From Geojedonia litorea (GTDB lineage: Bacteria > Bacteroidota > Bacteroidia > Flavobacteriales > Flavobacteriaceae), in contig NZ_JBHSGP010000012.1 in assembly GCF_042654525.1 (NCBI RefSeq), positions 124,001 through 188,000 on the forward strand: a stretch of DNA of 64,000 nucleotides. The letters are read 5' to 3'. Shown here in pieces: positions 51,607-59,382 of the stretch (position 1 is its first letter; each line of letters opens with the position of its first letter). A program made the position numbers and the translations under genes. The notes beneath the pieces were generated by a model. That model had not been told where the DNA came from. It did no database searches and was given only the letters and a program-made list of their open reading frames with translations.

Positions 51607-52425
51607 ATGTCTGCAGCTAAAAACGATTACAAAAGAATTACGGTAAAAACTTTGGTAGATATGAAGGCTAAAGGTGAGAAAATATCAATGCTCACTGCCT
51701 ACGATTATACCATGGCCAAAATAGTAGACGGCTCTGGAATTGATGTGATTCTCGTTGGTGATTCAGCAAGTAACGTGATGGCCGGACATGAAACTACACT
51801 GCCCATTACTTTAGACCAAATGATTTACCATGCGTCTTCTGTCATCAGGGCGATAGATAGAGCATTAGTTGTTGTTGATCTCCCGTTTGGAAGCTATCAG
51901 AGCGATCCTAAAGAAGCTTTGAGATCTGCAATTAGAATTATGAAAGAGAGTGGCGGACATGCCGTAAAAATGGAAGGTGGCCAAGAAATTAAAGAATCTA
52001 TTAAACGTATTTTAAATGCGGGAATACCAGTTATGGGGCATCTAGGACTAACCCCACAATCTATATACAAGTTTGGAACCTATACCGTAAGAGCAAAGGA
52101 AGAACAAGAAGCTGAGAAGCTAAAGCAAGACGCTTTAATGCTCGAAAAAATAGGTTGTTTTGCTATTGTTTTAGAAAAAATTCCTGCGCAATTAGCTAAA
52201 GAAGTTGCCGAGAGTGTGAGTATTCCAGTGATTGGCATAGGAGCTGGAAACGGCGTTGATGGTCAGGTGTTAGTACTTCACGACATGCTTGGAATGACCC
52301 ACGAATTCCATCCACGATTTTTACGTCGATATATGAACTTATTTGAAGATATGACTAAAGCCATTTCCCAATATGTCTCTGATGTAAAATCTGTAGATTT
52401 CCCAAGCGAAGAGGAACAATATTAG
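51607..52425 (+). CDS. panB: 3-Methyl-2-oxobutanoate hydroxymethyltransferase
   Basis: A 272-residue TIM-barrel enzyme making ketopantoate for pantothenate and CoA. It has KGEKISMLTAYDYTMAKIVDGSGIDVILVGDSASNVMAGHETTLPITLDQM (Mg-binding Asp in GDS), DLPFGSYQ, AVKMEGG, PVMGHLGLTPQS and PVIGIGAGNGVDGQVLVLHDMLGM. The ATG at 51607 gives the normal family start; 29 extra upstream in-frame codons are not conserved. Eighteen bases separate it from the next gene, so they are cotranscribed. Confidence 0.95.
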   Translation: MSAAKNDYKRITVKTLVDMKAKGEKISMLTAYDYTMAKIVDGSGIDVILVGDSASNVMAGHETTLPITLDQMIYHASSVIRAIDRALVVVDLPFGSYQSDPKEALRSAIRIMKESGGHAVKMEGGQEIKESIKRILNAGIPVMGHLGLTPQSIYKFGTYTVRAKEEQEAEKLKQDALMLEKIGCFAIVLEKIPAQLAKEVAESVSIPVIGIGAGNGVDGQVLVLHDMLGMTHEFHPRFLRRYMNLFEDMTKAISQYVSDVKSVDFPSEEEQY

Positions 52426-52443
52426 TTAACGACTCGTTATTTA

Positions 52444-53145
52444 GTGGCCGAAAAAACACTTTCCAACAAAAACAACTTAATTGTCTTATATGAAGACAAT
52501 CACATTATCGTTGTCAATAAACGCGCTGGTGATATTGTACAAGGTGATAAAACAGGAGATCAACCCTTAAGTGAGGTCGTAAAAGACTATATCAAGGAAA
52601 AATACAACAAACCTGGTAATGTGTATTTAGGTGTTGTACATCGATTAGACCGTCCTACAACCGGTGTTGTGATGTTTTCAAAAACAAGCAAGGCCTTACC
52701 ACGACTTAATAAATTATTCTCTGAAAAAAGTGCAAAAAAAACCTATTGGGCAATTGTAAAAAATACACCTCAACAACCACAAGCTACGCTTGTACATTGG
52801 TTGATTAAAAACCCAAAAAATAATAAGTCTACTGCATATTCAAAAGAAAAGAATCAGAGTAAAAAAGCAATACTTCATTACAAACTGTTAAAACAATTAG
52901 ATAATTATTATTTGCTTGAAATTGAATTAGAAACAGGACGACATCACCAGATACGCGTACAATTAGCCAGTATTGGCTGCCCAATAAAAGGAGATCTTAA
53001 GTATGGGTTTGATAGAAGTAATAAAGATGCCAGCATAAGCCTTCACGCCAGAGAGTTACGTTTCACCCATCCAGTGTCTAATAATGAGATTCACGTTATT
53101 GCACCTCTACCTGATGACCCAATTTGGAATGCTTGCTTGGATTAA
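52444..53145 (+). CDS. RluA family pseudouridine synthase
   Basis: A 233-residue pseudouridine synthase. The catalytic Asp is in VVHRLDRPTTGVVMFSKTSKA, with LETGRHHQIRVQLASIGCPIKGDLKYG and ISLHARELRFTHP at the C terminus. It lacks an N-terminal S4 domain, unlike RluC/RluD. The start codon is GTG at 52444. It modifies rRNA or tRNA; the target is unknown. It ends with a 4-base overlap with the convergent histidine kinase gene. Confidence 0.87.
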   Translation: MAEKTLSNKNNLIVLYEDNHIIVVNKRAGDIVQGDKTGDQPLSEVVKDYIKEKYNKPGNVYLGVVHRLDRPTTGVVMFSKTSKALPRLNKLFSEKSAKKTYWAIVKNTPQQPQATLVHWLIKNPKNNKSTAYSKEKNQSKKAILHYKLLKQLDNYYLLEIELETGRHHQIRVQLASIGCPIKGDLKYGFDRSNKDASISLHARELRFTHPVSNNEIHVIAPLPDDPIWNACLD

Positions 53146-53945
53146 GAATTCAGTGGATATGTTAAAGTCAACCTTACACCTTCGTTTGGACGTGATTTTA
53201 ATTCAAGCTGAGCTTGAATAAGCTCTGCTCTGCTCTGCATATTAAGTAATCCAGATCCTTTTTGAGCAGTTTCAATATTAAAGCCTAGGCCATCGTCTGA
53301 AGCCTGAATCAATAACTTATCTTGTTGATAATCAAGTTCGACCTTTAAATTTTTAGCTTCAGAATATTTCACCGAGTTAGAGAAAAATTCTTGAAGAATT
53401 CTGAACATAATAATTTCATGTTTTTTATTGGAAAGATTTACTTTTTCACCTTTAATATACAATTCTGCACTCTCAAACTTCATCTTCCTTAAGCGATTCA
53501 ATTCATTGCCAATAGACGTTTCAAAACCAAGATTCAAAATAACTTCATTGTTCAAGGATTTTGAAAGCGACCTTACTTCTTTAAGACTTTCTTTTATCAC
53601 GTCCTTGGTTTCATTAACTTTTGATTTAATGTCTTCAGATGCTTTTGAAGCAATTAAATTAAGCTGCATATTGGCATAGGCCAACAATTGACCAACATTG
53701 TCATGTAATTCCCAGCTAACATGCTTAAGGGTTTGCTCTTGAATCTCGGTTTGAGCCTGTTGTAGCTCTTCATCAAATAGTTGTTGTTGCTTTATTTTAT
53801 CCATCAATAACTTATTCTTTCGCTTTTGAAATACAATAAAGAACACAATCACCAGAGTAGTTATGACCAGCAAAACAACAACCATATATGCTAATAAATA
53901 CCTCTCGGCATCTGTACTTACTAATTGTTCTCCGGTTTGGACCAT
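53142..53945 (-). CDS. Sensor histidine kinase with single membrane span (HisKA_3/HATPase)
   Basis: A 267-residue kinase: a short outer segment, one membrane span (YMVVVLLVITTLVIVFFIVF, about residues 20-40), a coiled coil, the HisKA_3 phosphoacceptor in HVSWELHDNVGQLLAYANMQLN, and an HATPase domain with ILQEFFSNSVKYSEA (N box), DDGLGFNIE and GSGLLNMQSRAEL. NarL/DesK-type kinases of this group signal to LuxR-type regulators. There is no obvious sensory domain and no response regulator next to it. Its start overlaps the preceding membrane protein gene by 25 bases. Confidence 0.87.
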   Translation of the reverse strand: MVQTGEQLVSTDAERYLLAYMVVVLLVITTLVIVFFIVFQKRKNKLLMDKIKQQQLFDEELQQAQTEIQEQTLKHVSWELHDNVGQLLAYANMQLNLIASKASEDIKSKVNETKDVIKESLKEVRSLSKSLNNEVILNLGFETSIGNELNRLRKMKFESAELYIKGEKVNLSNKKHEIIMFRILQEFFSNSVKYSEAKNLKVELDYQQDKLLIQASDDGLGFNIETAQKGSGLLNMQSRAELIQAQLELKSRPNEGVRLTLTYPLNS

Positions 53946-54637
53946 AATAAGGCAAATGTAAAAGTTGAATACATAAAAATGTTAGCGAATATAAATATTT
54001 GTGCTCTCAATTTTATAAAGTTTAAGTCGGCAGTACTATAATAAATTTGATAAAAAACAACAGGCGTAGTGACCAGCCACCAAATTAAAAGAGCTGCACT
54101 GGCATAAAAATTAAACGATCTATAAAAGGTTAGTATCTTATCGCCTCTTAAAATTTCAATAAAATATAAGACTATATTCAATAATATGACAATAAGTGCC
54201 ATAATTTTAATGAACACCACAGAACGGTTAAAAAACTCATCAAAATTAAAAGTTAAGTAAACAATTGCCGCTGCTAAAAAAATAATGGCAGCCCATTTAA
54301 CAACCGCCTTGTAAGGCTTAATTTTAATGATTTTATGATAGTAAAAAGAAAGAAATAGGGTACTCAATAAATTCCAAAACAAATTATAAACCCAAAAATT
54401 CCTTTCAAACTTAGTGCCTTTTAAAAACGCCTTAATATGTGATAAAGAAGGGTTATCGTGTAAAGCCGATGGATAACCTGCCAATAATTCGAAGGAAAAA
54501 ATGTAAACTAAAAAGAATATAAAATACCTAACATTGGTGGTTTTATACTTTTTGTAAGTCACAAGTCCAAAAAAGGCCGAAGCTCCAATGAAGATCCTAT
54601 AAATCAAGGAGTAATTGTTAAGGATGAAATCTTTCAA
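53921..54637 (-). CDS. Multi-span membrane protein, possible sensor partner of the kinase
   Basis: A 238-residue protein with about six to seven hydrophobic spans (for example YFIFFLVYIFSFELLAGY, WAAIIFLAAAIVYLTF, IMALIVILLNIVLYFIEIL, FIFANIFMYSTFTFALLW). No family recognised. It overlaps the histidine kinase gene by 25 bases, which indicates coupled translation and makes it a candidate membrane input module. Confidence 0.75.
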   Translation of the reverse strand: MKDFILNNYSLIYRIFIGASAFFGLVTYKKYKTTNVRYFIFFLVYIFSFELLAGYPSALHDNPSLSHIKAFLKGTKFERNFWVYNLFWNLLSTLFLSFYYHKIIKIKPYKAVVKWAAIIFLAAAIVYLTFNFDEFFNRSVVFIKIMALIVILLNIVLYFIEILRGDKILTFYRSFNFYASAALLIWWLVTTPVVFYQIYYSTADLNFIKLRAQIFIFANIFMYSTFTFALLWSKPENN

Positions 54638-54652
54638 ACACGTAAGATTTTA

Positions 54653-55162
54653 TTAGTAGCCCGATCCAGGTGGATCTCCAGGATCCCCATCATTTAAAAC
54701 ATCTCCTCCAGGAATGTTATCGCCACCGTTTTGCATTGACCAACTAAATAAACTGAAACTTGATTCAGAGTGTGACTTTTTACCTGTTGGAACAACAAAC
54801 ATCGTTGTATAATCGGCCTTCCCTTCAGCTGCACTATTGGGATACACACCCAAATACACGCGAATGCCATCCATCTCGTAACCCAAACTTCCTGCTTGGT
54901 TTTCGGCATAAGCCAAGTAGTTTTGAATATCTTCTAAAGACCACCAAGACGATCTATTATCTGGACGACCCGCTGCGCTGTCAACGGCATTTTTTCTGGT
55001 TTTAGTCCAATTGGCATCCAAAACTTTAGCTTGAGCAGGAGTTATGACCCCAATTGGTTTTACAATTTCTTCTTCAGCTATGGATAGATAACCACAACAA
55101 TAAAAGTATGTGGCTACGGCACCAAGCAAAAAACCAAGTAAAAATAGAATACTTTTTTTCAT
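54653..55162 (-). CDS. Membrane-anchored protein of unknown function
   Basis: A 169-residue protein with an N-terminal hydrophobic segment ending in a Cys pair (LFLLGFLLGAVATYFYCCGY), either a membrane anchor or a non-canonical lipoprotein signal. The rest is soluble and ends in a Gly/Pro/Asp-rich tail (GGDVLNDGDPGDPPGSGY). Unknown family. It lies 15 bases upstream of the multi-span protein, forming a three-gene unit with the kinase. Confidence 0.7.
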   Translation of the reverse strand: MKKSILFLLGFLLGAVATYFYCCGYLSIAEEEIVKPIGVITPAQAKVLDANWTKTRKNAVDSAAGRPDNRSSWWSLEDIQNYLAYAENQAGSLGYEMDGIRVYLGVYPNSAAEGKADYTTMFVVPTGKKSHSESSFSLFSWSMQNGGDNIPGGDVLNDGDPGDPPGSGY

Positions 55163-55256
55163 GATTAGTTAGATTTATAAATGTGTTACCATTCAAGTTT
55201 GCCCTCTAAAATACATAAATATTCCTACGCAATTAATTATGATTATTACAAAATTT

Positions 55257-56105
55257 TTAATCAACTAACTTGAATTGTAATAAACTACCCTTGTAGGTTT
55301 GTGCCAAAAAATTAATAGCTGATTCCTTTAACTGAAGAATCCGAGGATATCCCCCTGTGGTTTGTCCATCTCGCATTAAAATGATTAAACTTCCTGAAGG
55401 TGTTAATTGCACTGTACCTGGCATCACTGGAGACGTTAGAATTGATGGTAGGTTATTTTCCAGAAGCTCTTCTAATTGATAACCCATACGATTGTTTGAA
55501 CCTGAAACCCTAAATGGCTGAAACAATCGTTCTTGTTGCGACGAATTTAGCAAGTCAAATTCGGGTCCCTTAAAGACTTCTATACAAGAAGAATTAAAAA
55601 TTTCACTTTTAAATTTAAGACTTGAATTTACATTAGGAAATTTAACCTTTGGCGTAAGTATTGGTAGTAATTGGTTGGCTTCAATTTTAACTGTAGAAGT
55701 AATAGAATTAAACATACTACGGCTATCAAGACATAGCCCAGTTTGAAACCCTCCAAAAACCCCTAAATAAGCTCTAAATCCAGTTGTCAAACCTCCAAAC
55801 GAAAGCAGGTCATTGGGTGATATATGCACTACTTTATTCATTTTAATAGGCGAAGCATTTAATTTGGGAGCCATATCTGCCCCAGAGATACATATATAAG
55901 TTTCGATTTGAAACTCCAAAATTGGCCCAGTCATGGTGATCTCCAATAGAGCGGCTTCTGGTTTGTTGTTTAGTACAGCATTGGCAAAACGTGATGAATA
56001 CTGATCCATTGCTCCCGAAATTGGAACGCCATAATCTTGATAGCCTAATCGCCCTAAATCCTGAATAGTAGAATAAAACCCAGGCTTAATCACCCTAACC
56101 ATCAA
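55257..56105 (-). CDS. pxpC: 5-Oxoprolinase subunit PxpC
   Basis: A 282-residue protein of the biotin-dependent carboxyltransferase-like (KipA/PxpC) family: VIKPGFYSTIQDLGRLGYQDYGVPISGAMD, then SFGGLTTGFRAYLGVFGGF, SGSNNRMGYQLE, and MRDGQTTGGYPRI. With PxpA and PxpB it forms the prokaryotic ATP-dependent 5-oxoprolinase converting pyroglutamate to glutamate. Its start overlaps the pxpB stop by 11 bases. Confidence 0.93.
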   Translation of the reverse strand: MMVRVIKPGFYSTIQDLGRLGYQDYGVPISGAMDQYSSRFANAVLNNKPEAALLEITMTGPILEFQIETYICISGADMAPKLNASPIKMNKVVHISPNDLLSFGGLTTGFRAYLGVFGGFQTGLCLDSRSMFNSITSTVKIEANQLLPILTPKVKFPNVNSSLKFKSEIFNSSCIEVFKGPEFDLLNSSQQERLFQPFRVSGSNNRMGYQLEELLENNLPSILTSPVMPGTVQLTPSGSLIILMRDGQTTGGYPRILQLKESAINFLAQTYKGSLLQFKLVD

Positions 56106-56829
56106 TCACCTCACTTTCTAAATTATAAATACCTGCTTGCATTTCAACTTCAATACGACGGTAAGTTTTTAAATCAATCGGTACAAACTGAATTTTATCT
56201 CCTGCTTTAGCAAAGCAGGGTGTTTTCTTTGAAGCATCAAAAAATAATATGGGAGAATTCCCTATAATATGCCAACCTCCCGGACTTTGATTGGGATAAA
56301 TACCAGTTTGACTTCCTCCTATACCTACATCTCCCTTATTAATCTGCAATCTTGGAGTCGACCTCCTAGGTGTAATTAGTCGGTTATCTAAACCTCCCAA
56401 ATATAAAAACCCTGGCAAAAACCCAATAAAAAAAACAGTGTAAATGCCTGTTGAATGTATGTTAACAATCTCGGTTTTTGAAAGTTTTTTTAGCTTTGAA
56501 ATATACTCTAAATCCAAGGCAAATTCATGGTCATAACATACAGGAACTTTCCAAAGTTTGCGTACTGGTAATGCTGTTTCAATTCTTGCCGAATATAAGG
56601 TTTTAAGAGTAGATATTTTGGTATTGATATTGTCTATACCTAAATCATAAGTAATTAATATCGAGTTATATGCAGACTTTATTTGAATTATTACTTCATT
56701 ACTTCTTTCAATAATACAATTTTTGAAATTAAGGATATCTTCAAGAATATTTTCATCAATTTTTTTAGGCCATTCTATTAAAATTGACCGCTCCCCGTAA
56801 GACTTGTATGTAAGATCATATTTAAGCAA
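56095..56829 (-). CDS. pxpB: 5-Oxoprolinase subunit PxpB
   Basis: A 244-residue KipI/PxpB family protein with the C-terminal cyclophilin-like domain signatures FIGFLPGFLYLGGLDNRLITPRRSTPRLQINKGDVGIGGSQTGIYPNQSPGGWHIIGNSP. In Bacillus, the homologue KipI also inhibits the sporulation kinase KinA. It is 4 bases downstream of pxpA. Normal length. Confidence 0.93.
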   Translation of the reverse strand: MLKYDLTYKSYGERSILIEWPKKIDENILEDILNFKNCIIERSNEVIIQIKSAYNSILITYDLGIDNINTKISTLKTLYSARIETALPVRKLWKVPVCYDHEFALDLEYISKLKKLSKTEIVNIHSTGIYTVFFIGFLPGFLYLGGLDNRLITPRRSTPRLQINKGDVGIGGSQTGIYPNQSPGGWHIIGNSPILFFDASKKTPCFAKAGDKIQFVPIDLKTYRRIEVEMQAGIYNLESEVIDG

Positions 56830-56833
56830 AATC

Positions 56834-57574
56834 TTATCGAATTAAAACATGATGTTCTTTCAGTTTTTGACTTAATCCTTCTAACAATTTTACCGCTTTA
56901 GGGTTATCGCCATGAACACAAAATGTTTCTGCTTTAACAACTACTTCTACTCCATCTACGGTTTTTACTTTCTGATTAAATATCATATTTTGAACATGCT
57001 CAAACATTAAATCTAGATTCTCAATTATAGCATTTGTTTTAGCCCTTGAGACCAATGTGAGATCTTTATTATAATTTCTGTCAGCAAATGCTTCATAAGT
57101 TACCTCAATATGCTCCTTTTCTGCTACTTCCGCTAAAACCGATTTATATGGAGCATACAGGTAAACAGGTAGCGCAATACTTTTGACTACCTCTACAACA
57201 ACATTCGCTGTCCTTTCATCTCTTGCCGCTAAATTATATAAGGCACCATGAGGTTTAATATGATGCAGCATGAGATGCTCTTCACGCAACACCGTCATTA
57301 AATCCCTGATTTGCTGCTTTAAAGAAGTATAAAGATCTGCACATGACATCTCAATAATTTGTCTTCCAAAATTTTCTTTATCTGGAAATGACGGATGCGC
57401 TCCAATCTTAACCTGATGCTCTTTAGCCAACCTCACAACGGCTCTCATGGTATCTGGGTCACCAGCATGACCGCCACATGCAATGTTACACGAAGACACA
57501 TATGGCATCAACAAGTGCTCATTATTTAATCCTTCCCCTACATCACAATTAATATCAATAATTAATTTTTGCAT
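56834..57574 (-). CDS. pxpA: 5-Oxoprolinase subunit PxpA (LamB/YcsF family)
   Basis: A 246-residue LamB/YcsF protein: IDINCDVGEGLNNEHLLMPYVSSCNIACGGHAGDPDTM, GAHPSFPDKENFGRQ, HIKPHGALYNLAARD and FCVHGDNPKAV, all conserved polar sites of PxpA. It is part of the three-subunit 5-oxoprolinase. Its ATG overlaps the stop of the NRAMP-type gene by one base, so it is translationally coupled. Confidence 0.94.
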   Translation of the reverse strand: MQKLIIDINCDVGEGLNNEHLLMPYVSSCNIACGGHAGDPDTMRAVVRLAKEHQVKIGAHPSFPDKENFGRQIIEMSCADLYTSLKQQIRDLMTVLREEHLMLHHIKPHGALYNLAARDERTANVVVEVVKSIALPVYLYAPYKSVLAEVAEKEHIEVTYEAFADRNYNKDLTLVSRAKTNAIIENLDLMFEHVQNMIFNQKVKTVDGVEVVVKAETFCVHGDNPKAVKLLEGLSQKLKEHHVLIR

Positions 57575-58800
57575 TACAATATTTCAAAAACTTTCAATAT
57601 ACTTTTTAAACCTAAAAATACAGCTATTCCCAAAACTATAAAAGCAATAAAATTTTGCACCCTGGTGTTTTTATAAACTCCTAAAATAGAAGACTTATTC
57701 ATAACCCAGATCAAAAACCCTGCAACAAGAGGAAGCAATAAGCCATTGGTTACTTGGGCAAACTTTATTATTTCAATTGATTTAATTCCAATTGAAGAAA
57801 ATAAAATCCCTAAACCTAAAACTAATATCCAAACCGCTCTAAATTTTATTGAACGCATATGAGAAGACCACCCTAAACAGCCTGTAGCCACATAAGCCGC
57901 TGCTAAAGGCGCAGTAATAGCACTTGTAATGCCTGCCGCAAACAGACCAATTGCTAAAACATATTTTGAAAGACTCCCAAACAAAGGCTCAAGCCCTAAT
58001 GCTAAATCAGCAGCACTATTAATATGTTCTGACTGAATCGCGGCGGCTGCAATAATTATACACATTGAAACCATACCACCTAAAACTACTGCGATTATCG
58101 TATCCTTTCTAGCGTATTTCATATCCGATGCATTCTTCCATTTTTCTTTAACTAATGACGCATGCAGAAAAAGATTATATGGAACTACCGTAGTTCCTAT
58201 TAGACCAATAACCACTAAAAGACTTCCTTTTGGTAGTTTAAAGCTAAAAATTCCATTTAAAATTTCAGTCACATCTGGTTTTGTGAGTACAGCCGCAATT
58301 AAAAACGAAATACTCATCAAAATCACTAAGGTAACCAAGGCCCTTTCAAGTATTTTGTAATTTCCAATGTACAATACAATAAATGCCACAATCCCAATAA
58401 TTAAGCTAAACGAGTTAATTGTAACACTTCCTAAATTAAATACGGGGTTTTCAAAAATGGTTTCTAAACCCAATATACCACCGCTTATATTGCCTGCTTC
58501 ATAAGCCGCATTTCCAATAACAATAGCTGATAAAATTAGAATAATTGCAAACGCTCTAACTAATGGGTTTTTAATTTCAAATCGTATAATTTCTGACAAA
58601 CCTTTTTGGGTAATAATCCCTAATCTCGCTGACATTTCTTGCAAAACTATAGTTGCAATAATGGAAAAAATCATTGCCCAAAGCAATGCAAAACCAAATC
58701 CCACACCTGCTAGTGTGCAAATAGTTACGGTGCCAGGACCTATAAATGCAGCTGCCACCAAAGGACCTGGACCTATATTTTTAAAATAATTTTTTAGCAT
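57574..58800 (-). CDS. NRAMP-fold transporter lacking metal-binding motifs, first gene of the 5-oxoprolinase operon
   Basis: A 408-residue integral membrane protein with about 11 spans and clear NRAMP homology. In span 1, where manganese/iron transporters have DPGN, it has IGPGTVTICTLAG (Asp to Gly, Asn to Thr). In span 6, where they have MPHN, it has GTTVVPYNLFLHASLV (Met to Val, His to Tyr). The main metal ligands are thus missing. Its position in the pxp operon, with 1-base overlap to pxpA, points to import of 5-oxoproline or a related amino acid; this is inference. Related to the Bacillus YcsG type. Confidence 0.85.
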   Translation of the reverse strand: MLKNYFKNIGPGPLVAAAFIGPGTVTICTLAGVGFGFALLWAMIFSIIATIVLQEMSARLGIITQKGLSEIIRFEIKNPLVRAFAIILILSAIVIGNAAYEAGNISGGILGLETIFENPVFNLGSVTINSFSLIIGIVAFIVLYIGNYKILERALVTLVILMSISFLIAAVLTKPDVTEILNGIFSFKLPKGSLLVVIGLIGTTVVPYNLFLHASLVKEKWKNASDMKYARKDTIIAVVLGGMVSMCIIIAAAAIQSEHINSAADLALGLEPLFGSLSKYVLAIGLFAAGITSAITAPLAAAYVATGCLGWSSHMRSIKFRAVWILVLGLGILFSSIGIKSIEIIKFAQVTNGLLLPLVAGFLIWVMNKSSILGVYKNTRVQNFIAFIVLGIAVFLGLKSILKVFEIL

Positions 58801-59084
58801 TTAATTGAATTTGACTGTTTACTGCATCTTAATGGTGTTTTCAATTTACCTATATTAACGACCAGCTTTTTGAATGAATAGTACTTAAATATATAAAGTT
58901 TTGTGTTATTAGTCTTAATATAGTTTGGAAATTATTTCAAGTCAATATTAATGACAAATATTCATAACGATTAACTTGAATATATTAATTATAAAATAGC
59001 ATCCTATTACATATTATAACTATACTAGCTATATCACTCTATATAAAGCACTAATAACTTGCTAATAACCTTTCATTCAAAAAG

Positions 59085-59114
59085 TTGATTTTTATTTTAG
59101 ACTGTATAACTTTG
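59085..59114 (+). promoter_or_regulatory. Canonical promoter of the intergenic unit
   Basis: TTG (59085-59087), 19 bases, then TAACTTTG (59107-59114). Both boxes and their spacing match the Bacteroidota consensus. The implied transcription start is around 59118-59124. Confidence 0.7.
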
Positions 59115-59117
59115 TAA

Positions 59118-59350
59118 TATTAAACCAATCTTAATCGCCTATTATGAAGGGTACAGTACCTACTGATAGAACTAAAATTTAAATATTAATAGTCAGAGAT
59201 GGAATTTAATTTATTAATCCAGGTTTTATTTTTAACTAAGATTGTATTGGATATAGTTGAAAGCCTAATTAAGTTATCCAAGTAAAATCGTAGATTGGAA
59301 GTGTGATTAACCAAAACCCCTTACATTTTTGTACGTTAAGGGGTTTTATT
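59118..59350 (+). ncRNA. Candidate small RNA or small-peptide mRNA, about 230 nt
   Basis: Promoter and terminator define a transcript of about 230 nt with no long ORF. CCAATCT (59125-59131) is complementary to AGATTGG (59292-59298), and CAATCTTA (59126-59133) to TAAGATTG (59237-59244), so the 5' end can pair with either of two later sites. TTGGATA (59247-59253) and TATCCAA (59275-59281) form another hairpin. The exact 5' end is inferred. It could be a regulatory RNA, the mRNA of the enclosed peptide, or both. Confidence 0.45.
59199..59285 (+). CDS. 28-residue amphipathic hydrophobic peptide (candidate)
   Basis: ATG at 59199 to TAA at 59283-59285. The peptide begins MEFNLLIQVLFLTK and continues with alternating aliphatic and charged residues. 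Asn4, Gln8, Asp18, Glu21/Ser22, Lys25 and Lys28 recur every 3-4 positions, as on one face of a helix, with Leu/Ile/Val elsewhere. Length and pattern resemble type I toxin peptides such as TisB, but there is no sequence homology I can claim. The frame is short enough to be chance; promoter and terminator make it more likely to be expressed. Confidence 0.35.
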   Translation: MEFNLLIQVLFLTKIVLDIVESLIKLSK

Positions 59351-59354
59351 TTTT
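59313..59354. terminator. Intrinsic terminator of the intergenic unit
   Basis: AAAACCCCTTA pairs with TAAGGGGTTTT (11 bp) around a 13-base loop and is followed by a T-rich tract. It may also serve the convergent ComM gene, whose stop is at 59383. Confidence 0.85.
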
Positions 59355-59382
59355 AAATTGACATGTTTTTTTTAAACTAAAT

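Larger units (their letters stand above)
58801..59382. other. 582-base intergenic region with an isolated transcription unit
   Basis: It separates the pxp operon from the ComM gene. The left 280 bases are AT-rich and show nothing I can name. The right part holds a promoter (59085-59114), a 28-codon frame (59199-59285) and a strong terminator (59313-59354). Confidence 0.6.

Noticed and set aside
59144..59182. 12-codon open frame at the 5' end of the intergenic unit
   Set aside because: Too short to support; the later 28-codon frame has a stronger pattern. It could still act as a leader frame.
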